Shown in pieces: positions 6,305 through 10,258 of a stretch of DNA of 10,258 nucleotides. Position 1 is the stretch's first letter. Every line of letters starts with the position of its first letter. The stretch covers positions 14,221 to 24,478 of the forward strand of contig MFGX01000094.1 of the NCBI GenBank assembly GCA_001778455.1. The letters run 5' to 3'. The notes beneath the pieces are model-generated. The model did no database searches and was not told the DNA's origin. It saw only the letters and a program-made list of their open reading frames with translations. A program made the translations under genes and the position numbers. Source of the DNA: Candidatus Fraserbacteria bacterium RBG_16_55_9. Lineage in GTDB: Bacteria; Bipolaricaulota; Bipolaricaulia; RBG-16-55-9.

Positions 6305-7213
6305 ATGGTTGATGATTCCCCGATGACGCTTTCCGAGCACTTGGATGATCTGCGCAAGCGGCTCGTGTATGCCTTATCTACCGTGGTCGCCCTGGCGATC
6401 TTGGCGTATACCTACAAAGATCTCGTGATGGCGCTTCTGCTTCGGCCATTCTATGCCGCCGTGCAGAACACGGCCGGGGCTCCTCTCTCACTAGATCAGT
6501 TGGGAGCCTTGCTGGAGAAGATTCGAGAATGGCTGACCGCGCAAATCTGCAATGGAAGCCTCTGTTTCAGCCCAGTTGAGGTCGAGGCAACGGTGGCTGC
6601 CTGGAGAAGGTTCTTTGCCTCCGGCAGCGGCCTCATTTTCACCCATCCTACAGAAGCTTTCTTCGGCTACATCAAGCTCTCCTTCTTCGTGGGGCTTCTA
6701 GTGGGAATGCCCATCGTGCTCTATCAAATCTGGCGGTTTGTCGTGCCTGCCCTTTATCAGAAGGAACGCAAGTACATCATCAGCTTTCTCGTTTTCGGCT
6801 CAGCGCTCTTCTACAGCGGAGCTGCGTATTGCTTCTGGGTCATCTTGCCGTTGGCCCTCACGTTCTTGGTGGGGGTAGGCCAGCCCTACTTAGTTCCCTT
6901 GTTCACACTGAACAACTACATCTCGTTCGTGATGTTCTTAATGCTCATCTTTGGGCTCTGCTTCGAGGTGCCCCTGGTCATGTATCTGGTGGTCAAGATC
7001 GGTCTTGTACAACACCAGACGCTGGTCAAGCAGTGGCGCATGATCATCTTGGGCGCATTCGTGGTGGCGGCCGTGCTCACACCTACTCCCGATATGGTGA
7101 CCCAAGTGGCGTTGGGCGGGTCGATGATTGTATTATATCTCGTCGGGTTAGTGCTGACCCGATTTGCGCACCCGCGATCCGAAGCGGAGGTCGTGGTCGA
7201 GAAAAGCGGCTGA
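6305..7213 (+). CDS. tatC: Twin-arginine translocase subunit TatC
   Basis: A 302-residue polytopic membrane protein, the receptor for twin-arginine signal peptides in the Tat export pathway for folded proteins. Family marks are the cytoplasmic N-terminus LSEHLDDLRKRL, HPTEAFFGYIKLS, YQIWRFVVPALYQKER (with the conserved Glu), FGLCFEVPL and AAVLTPTPDMVTQ. About six membrane spans are expected, the first at residues 20-37. E. coli TatC has 258 residues; the extra length is mostly in the first periplasmic loop (about residues 50-110), which is some 40 residues longer and contains two cysteines five apart (Cys82 and Cys87, ICNGSLC). The ATG at 6305 has AAGGAG 8 bases upstream and puts the N-terminus at the normal place; the open frame extends 15 codons further up, into the protease gene. 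No tatA or tatB is visible in the window. Confidence 0.95.
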   Translation: MVDDSPMTLSEHLDDLRKRLVYALSTVVALAILAYTYKDLVMALLLRPFYAAVQNTAGAPLSLDQLGALLEKIREWLTAQICNGSLCFSPVEVEATVAAWRRFFASGSGLIFTHPTEAFFGYIKLSFFVGLLVGMPIVLYQIWRFVVPALYQKERKYIISFLVFGSALFYSGAAYCFWVILPLALTFLVGVGQPYLVPLFTLNNYISFVMFLMLIFGLCFEVPLVMYLVVKIGLVQHQTLVKQWRMIILGAFVVAAVLTPTPDMVTQVALGGSMIVLYLVGLVLTRFAHPRSEAEVVVEKSG

Positions 7214-7231
7214 GAAAGGAGTGGTCGGAAA

Positions 7232-7792
7232 ATGGGCGTGAGCGATTTGGGAAGAGGCATGACGATCGAGTGGAACGGAGAACTCTATCTCATTGAAGAA
7301 TATGCGCATATGAAGAAGGCCCAACGGCGGCCTGTGGCCCAGACGAAGTTAAGGAGCTTAAAGACGGACCGCATATTCTTCCAGAACTTCACCGACGTGG
7401 ATCCCTTCAAGATCGTAAGACTGGAAGAGCGCCCCCTGCAGTATCTGTACAGCAGCTCAGAAGTCTATTACTTTATGGAAACCCAGACGTATGATCAGTT
7501 CTCGCTGACGGCAGATCAACTGGGTGATTTACGCCATTATCTCAAAGAGAATATAGAGCTGCTTGGGCTCTTCTACGAAGATCGCTTTGTGAAGGTGGAG
7601 CCGCCGCTCTCGGTGAAGCTACGCGTTGTGCGCACAGATCCGGGCGTGCGCGGAGACACGGTCTCCGGCGCAGAGAAGCCCGCCACCTTGGAGACGGGCT
7701 TGGAAATCAAAGTCCCGCTCTTCATCAAAGAAGGGGACGTAGTCAAGGTCGATACTCGTAGCGGCCATTACATTGAGCGTATGAGCAATTGA
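7232..7792 (+). CDS. efp: Translation elongation factor P with atypical loop
   Basis: A 186-residue EF-P, the standard length. EF-P binds between the ribosomal P and E sites and relieves stalling at polyproline stretches. The three-domain outline is clear: KOW-like domain I (to about 64), an OB domain containing RLEERPLQYLYSSSEVYYFME, and the C-terminal OB domain with TDPGVRGDTVSGAEKPATLETGLEIKVP and VDTRSGHYIER. The domain I loop that normally reads PGKG or PGRG, with a Lys or Arg at its tip that many bacteria modify, reads HMKKAQRRPVAQTKLR: by alignment the tip is Gln31, followed by Arg32-Arg33. Modification by EpmA/B, EarP or the Bacillus route therefore looks unlikely in the usual form. 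GGAG lies 10 bases before the ATG. It sits 18 bases after tatC and 2 before asp23. Confidence 0.94.
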   Translation: MGVSDLGRGMTIEWNGELYLIEEYAHMKKAQRRPVAQTKLRSLKTDRIFFQNFTDVDPFKIVRLEERPLQYLYSSSEVYYFMETQTYDQFSLTADQLGDLRHYLKENIELLGLFYEDRFVKVEPPLSVKLRVVRTDPGVRGDTVSGAEKPATLETGLEIKVPLFIKEGDVVKVDTRSGHYIERMSN

Positions 7793-7794
7793 CC

Positions 7795-8175
7795 ATGAAC
7801 ATGCAAAGGGTAAAGTCGGTAGGTCGCCCGCGTCGCTCGGGGCAGGTGAGCATCACCGAGCAGGTGATTGCTTCGATCGCCGGGATTGCGGCCCTGGAGA
7901 TCGAAGGGGTAGCGGGTCTTTGGGGAAACGTGGCTGACCGACTCAAGGCGCTTTTGGGGGATGAACGTCGGGGGGTGCTCGCTCGCCTGAGTGAGGACTC
8001 TGTGCGCCTCACGCTGCATGTGGCAATTCAATATGGCCATCCCATCCGACAGGTGGCCCGTCGACTCCAGATGCGTGTCAAGGAAGAAGTCGAGACCATG
8101 ACCGGCCTTAGGGTAAGCGGAGTGGATGTCTACGTGCAAGACCTGATGCTTCCAGGAGAGAGAGAGCACGAATGA
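7795..8175 (+). CDS. Asp23/Gls24-family envelope stress protein
   Basis: A 126-residue Asp23/Gls24 (DUF322) protein. The hallmark start SGQVSITEQVIASIAGIAALEIEGVAGL spans residues 15-42, and the second half carries VRLTLHVAIQYGHPIRQVARRLQMRVKEEVETMTGLRVSGVDVYV, matching the family strand-helix pattern. Asp23 proteins are soluble and in staphylococci are tethered to the membrane by AmaP, whose homologue follows directly here. An N-terminal basic stretch (KSVGRPRRSG) precedes the domain. The ATG at 7795 lies 2 bases after the efp stop; a TTG at 7789 and an ATG at 7801 are also in frame, and the ribosome site is weak, so translation is probably coupled to efp. The position between efp and nusB matches yqhY of Bacillus, whose role is linked there to acetyl-CoA carboxylase; no acc genes are present here. 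Confidence 0.9.
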   Translation: MNMQRVKSVGRPRRSGQVSITEQVIASIAGIAALEIEGVAGLWGNVADRLKALLGDERRGVLARLSEDSVRLTLHVAIQYGHPIRQVARRLQMRVKEEVETMTGLRVSGVDVYVQDLMLPGEREHE

Positions 8176-8780
8176 AACGGTGGGCGTCGTATCTGTTCGA
8201 GTTTTGTTCCTGGGTTGCCATGCTGCTTCTGCTGGGTGTCGCGGGCGTACTCTTCGCGTTGCTACAAGGACAGATCCAATCATCCGTCATTCAGGAGAGA
8301 CCGGTACCAGGCTATATCGTGGGAGTGCTTTTCGTGTTCATGGCCATCTATTTTGCCGTGCTCATTGTCCGTGCCCATCGCCAGCGAAGGCTCATCACGC
8401 ATGTGGGAGTGCGCGGCGCCATTCGTATTTCTCCTCAAGCCGTGCGCGATTTCATTGTGCGAGTGCTCGAAGAGGAACTCGGTCTGCCCGATTGCCGCGT
8501 ACGGCTGAAGCCGACCTCGGGGAAAGAGGGAGCTCTGGCCGTCTTGGTGCGTGCCCCTCTGCCGTTAGGGCAGAACATCCTAGAAGTTGGGCAGCACGTG
8601 CAAGAGACCTTAAAAGCGCGAGTAGAAGAGCGAATTGGCATCCCCGTGGAGTACGTGGAGGTCTTTACTTCGAGCATAAGCGCGCCGGGTGCCTCGGCCG
8701 TCCGAGGGGCTCCCACGAAGAGAGGATCGTATATCACCCACTTCTCGGAAGGTGACTTCGAAGGAGATCTGCGTGACTAG
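8172..8780 (+). CDS. amaP: AmaP-like membrane anchor of Asp23
   Basis: A 202-residue protein with two membrane helices (about residues 8-30 and 46-67) joined by a short loop, followed by a soluble domain. This layout is that of AmaP, the alkaline-shock membrane anchor that docks Asp23 to the inner face of the membrane. After the second helix comes a basic segment (RAHRQRRLITH), consistent with a cytoplasmic C-terminal domain, which itself has the Asp23-like pattern (GAIRISPQAVRDFIVRVLEEELG; GIPVEYVEVFTSS). The ATG overlaps the asp23 stop in ATGA, a strong sign of coupled translation. A Ser/Gly/Ala-rich tail (about 165-202) is probably disordered. The family assignment rests on topology, domain pattern and neighbours; the residue-level match to AmaP is moderate. 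Confidence 0.85.
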   Translation: MKRWASYLFEFCSWVAMLLLLGVAGVLFALLQGQIQSSVIQERPVPGYIVGVLFVFMAIYFAVLIVRAHRQRRLITHVGVRGAIRISPQAVRDFIVRVLEEELGLPDCRVRLKPTSGKEGALAVLVRAPLPLGQNILEVGQHVQETLKARVEERIGIPVEYVEVFTSSISAPGASAVRGAPTKRGSYITHFSEGDFEGDLRD

Positions 8781-8967
8781 CCTCAGCTCCGCTCAGTGGG
8801 GGGCGCTGCTTGGATTCTCACTGGGAATTCTTCTCGTCCTGGTTCCCTTTGGCAAGGTGCTTCTCATTGTTCTTCTGATCCTGGCGGGGTATCTGGTGGG
8901 GAAACTCATGGAGTCCGAGGAGCTCCGTAGCAGGATCCGCCAGATGTTCTCGCTCCTCTTTCGCTAA
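8773..8967 (+). CDS. DUF2273-like small integral membrane protein
   Basis: A 64-residue protein with two hydrophobic helices (about residues 8-22 and 24-40) and a basic C-terminal tail (SEELRSRIRQMFSLLFR). It matches the size and pattern of DUF2273 proteins (GxxLGxxLGILLVLVPFGKVLLIVLLILAGYLVGKLME), which occur next to Asp23 and AmaP in many Gram-positive bacteria; their role is unknown, perhaps part of the same membrane complex. I chose the GTG at 8773 because AAGGAG (8761-8766) stands 6 bases before it; the open frame reaches back to 8689 but only as the shadow of amaP. It overlaps amaP by 8 bases, and nusB follows after 9. Confidence 0.82.
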   Translation: MTSLSSAQWGALLGFSLGILLVLVPFGKVLLIVLLILAGYLVGKLMESEELRSRIRQMFSLLFR

Positions 8968-8976
8968 AGAACCGGA

Positions 8977-9354
8977 ATGAAACGACGCCAAGCTCGCGAG
9001 TTGATCCTCAAGATTCTGTTTCAGAAGGATTTTGTGACCCACACCGAAGGGCTGGACAACGTACGGGATCCTTACGCGCGCGCGGTCTTAATCGGCATCC
9101 AAGCGCATCAAGATGAGATCGATCGTCGGATTCAGGAACGGGCGCAGGGGTGGCGCCTGGAGCGCCTCCATTCGGTGGATCGTAACGTGCTACGCCTGGC
9201 CATCTACGAGCTCTTGTACCGTGACGATGTGCCCCCGGAAGTCATCATCGATGAAGCCGTCGAGTTAGCGAAAAAATATGGCACCGAAAAATCCCCCGCC
9301 TTCATCAACGGAATCCTCGATCGAATCCTCAAGGAGGAGCGCGCACCGCTATGA
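8977..9354 (+). CDS. nusB: Transcription antitermination factor NusB
   Basis: A 125-residue all-helical RNA-binding protein which, with NusE (ribosomal protein S10), binds boxA in the antitermination complex on rRNA operons. Marks are the start KRRQARELILKILFQKDF, the middle VDRNVLRLAIYELLYRDDVPPEVIIDEAVELAKKYG and the end KSPAFINGILDRILKEE. It is slightly shorter than E. coli NusB (139). The ATG has only a weak GGA upstream. Its last bases overlap the start of folD as ATGA, so folD translation is probably coupled. nusB next to folD, with asp23 upstream, is the arrangement seen in Bacillus. Confidence 0.95.
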   Translation: MKRRQARELILKILFQKDFVTHTEGLDNVRDPYARAVLIGIQAHQDEIDRRIQERAQGWRLERLHSVDRNVLRLAIYELLYRDDVPPEVIIDEAVELAKKYGTEKSPAFINGILDRILKEERAPL

Positions 9355-10223
9355 GCCTAAGGGGCCAGCTCATCGATGGGCGGGCGGTTGCCCAGACTCT
9401 GCGGGCGGAGCTTCAGAAAGAGATTCACGAGCTAAGAGGACAGGGTATCGTGCCTGCTCTCGCGGTTCTCTGGGTGGGAGATGACCCTGCTTCCGGTATC
9501 TATTTTCGCGCCAAGGAGAAGCTGGCACGCGAGCTGGGCATCGAGTTCCGTGGAGAGAAGCTGGATGCGGGAATCTCACTGGACTCGCTGCTGGATGAGC
9601 TGGATGAACTGAATTGCGATTCAGAGATTGATGGAATCTTCGTAGAATTTCCGCTTCCCGACCATATCTCTCCCGAAGCAGTCCGGAATGCCATTGCGCC
9701 GGAGAAAGACGTGGATGGGATTACACCCGTCAATCTAGGCAAGCTGCTGATCGAACAAGAAGGCCTCATCCCGGCTACGCCGTATGGAGTCATGATGCTC
9801 CTTCGCGCCTCGGGAGTAGAGCTTCGCGGTGCAAACGCGGTGATGGTAGGTCGAAGTGAAGTCGTCGGAAAGCCGTTGGCTCTCTTATTGCTCAACGCGG
9901 ATGCCACGGTGACCCTCTGCCACAGCAAGACGCGCAATCTAAGAGAGCATACGCTAAGAGCCGATGTGCTTTGCGTTGCGGTGGGTCAGCCCAGGATGAT
10001 CACGGCTGACATGGTGCAAGACGGTGCCGCAGTGATTGACATCGGGCTCAATTGGACTCCGGGAAGCATTGTAGGGGATGTGGACTTCGAGCGGGTGAAG
10101 GAGAGATCGAGCCTGATCACGCCGGTGCCTGGCGGGGTGGGGCCCATGACGGCAACCGTCGTGATGAAGAACACCGTCGAGGCAACGAAACGGCGTGTAG
10201 CCATTAAACATGTTCGTCATTAA
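9351..10223 (+). CDS. folD: Bifunctional methylenetetrahydrofolate dehydrogenase/cyclohydrolase
   Basis: A 290-residue FolD, which interconverts 5,10-methylene-, 5,10-methenyl- and 10-formyl-tetrahydrofolate with NADP(H). Conserved marks are VGDDPASGIYFRAKEK, with the catalytic Lys55 and Tyr51; KDVDGITPVNLG (119-130); GRSEVVGKPLALLL of the nucleotide-binding Rossmann part; VIDIGLN; and VPGGVGPMTATV near the C-terminus. Two departures stand out. The motif usually read as QLPLP is EFPLP, so the active-site Gln (Gln98 in E. coli) is Glu99. The usual PCTP reads PATP. Both occur inside otherwise well-conserved stretches, so a working enzyme is likely but the dehydrogenase/cyclohydrolase balance may differ. 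The start overlaps nusB in ATGA, and the last 14 bases overlap the next open frame. Length is normal for the family. Confidence 0.95.
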   Translation: MSLRGQLIDGRAVAQTLRAELQKEIHELRGQGIVPALAVLWVGDDPASGIYFRAKEKLARELGIEFRGEKLDAGISLDSLLDELDELNCDSEIDGIFVEFPLPDHISPEAVRNAIAPEKDVDGITPVNLGKLLIEQEGLIPATPYGVMMLLRASGVELRGANAVMVGRSEVVGKPLALLLLNADATVTLCHSKTRNLREHTLRADVLCVAVGQPRMITADMVQDGAAVIDIGLNWTPGSIVGDVDFERVKERSSLITPVPGGVGPMTATVVMKNTVEATKRRVAIKHVRH

Positions 10224-10258
10224 TATCGGTCAACTGGTCACTCCCTCTGGTGATCGCG
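10210..10258 (+). CDS. Start of an unidentified gene, possibly an amidohydrolase (partial)
   Basis: Sixteen codons run to the window edge (MFVINIGQLVTPSGDR). The pattern of a short hydrophobic strand, Asn, then LVTPSG is how many amidohydrolase-superfamily proteins begin, for example imidazolonepropionase-type enzymes, but this is too little to name a function. It overlaps the end of folD by 14 bases with no clear ribosome site, so it would depend on coupling. In Bacillus xseA follows folD; this start does not look like XseA. Confidence 0.4.
   Translation, partial: MFVINIGQLVTPSGDR

Noticed and set aside
8689..8772. Upstream extension of the DUF2273-like gene
   Set aside because: The extension lies in the coding sequence of amaP and is shadow; the GTG at 8773 has AAGGAG six bases upstream and gives the normal family length.
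1..10258. CRISPR array, tRNA, rRNA, IS element or rho-independent terminator
   Set aside because: No regularly spaced repeats, no cloverleaf or transposase-like frame, and no GC-rich stem followed by a T run was seen on either strand by eye.

Overview
The window looks like core chromosome of a deep-branching, moderately GC-rich and possibly thermophilic bacterium. The protein-coding sequence is dense, many genes overlap by 4-14 bases, and there is no gap above 300 bases. The gene set mixes Gram-positive-like traits (MutS2, the Asp23/AmaP/DUF2273 trio, nusB-folD adjacency) with a cDPG-synthetase-like P-loop protein that I associate with thermophiles and archaea. I cannot assign a phylum; candidate lineages such as Bipolaricaulota (OP1) or an early Firmicutes-like group are a low-confidence guess. 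I see no IS element, CRISPR array, tRNA, rRNA or prophage gene.

Left part (1-2411, minus strand). In transcription order this holds an XRE-type antitoxin and an overlapping MazF/PemK-type toxin, then greA with its own promoter, then a cDPG-synthetase-like P-loop protein that runs off the left edge. The TA pair has a promoter with a short palindrome over its -10 box, suggesting autoregulation.

Centre and right (2527-10258, plus strand). This is one compact ten-gene array: mutS2, an S8 (subtilisin-like) protease, tatC, efp, asp23, amaP, a DUF2273 small membrane protein, nusB, folD, and the first 16 codons of a further gene. The gaps are 2-24 bases or the genes overlap, and the only promoter I can support lies just before mutS2, so it reads as one transcription unit. 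The efp...asp23...nusB-folD order recalls the efp-accB-accC-yqhY-nusB-folD region of Bacillus, with the acc genes absent and amaP/DUF2273 added. The functions covered are DNA and ribosome rescue (MutS2), envelope work (S8 protease, TatC, AmaP/Asp23/DUF2273), translation (EF-P), transcription antitermination (NusB) and one-carbon metabolism (FolD).

The points most worth a second look are these. The S8 protease has a two-helix membrane hairpin, ending in a lipobox-like LGGC, placed between the propeptide and the catalytic domain. EF-P has lost the usual PGKG/PGRG loop tip. The TA pair combines a MazF-like toxin with an HTH antitoxin. The predicted promoters of greA and mutS2 sit so close to the start codons that both mRNAs should be leaderless. 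I do not see a clearly undescribed multi-gene defence or mobile system.
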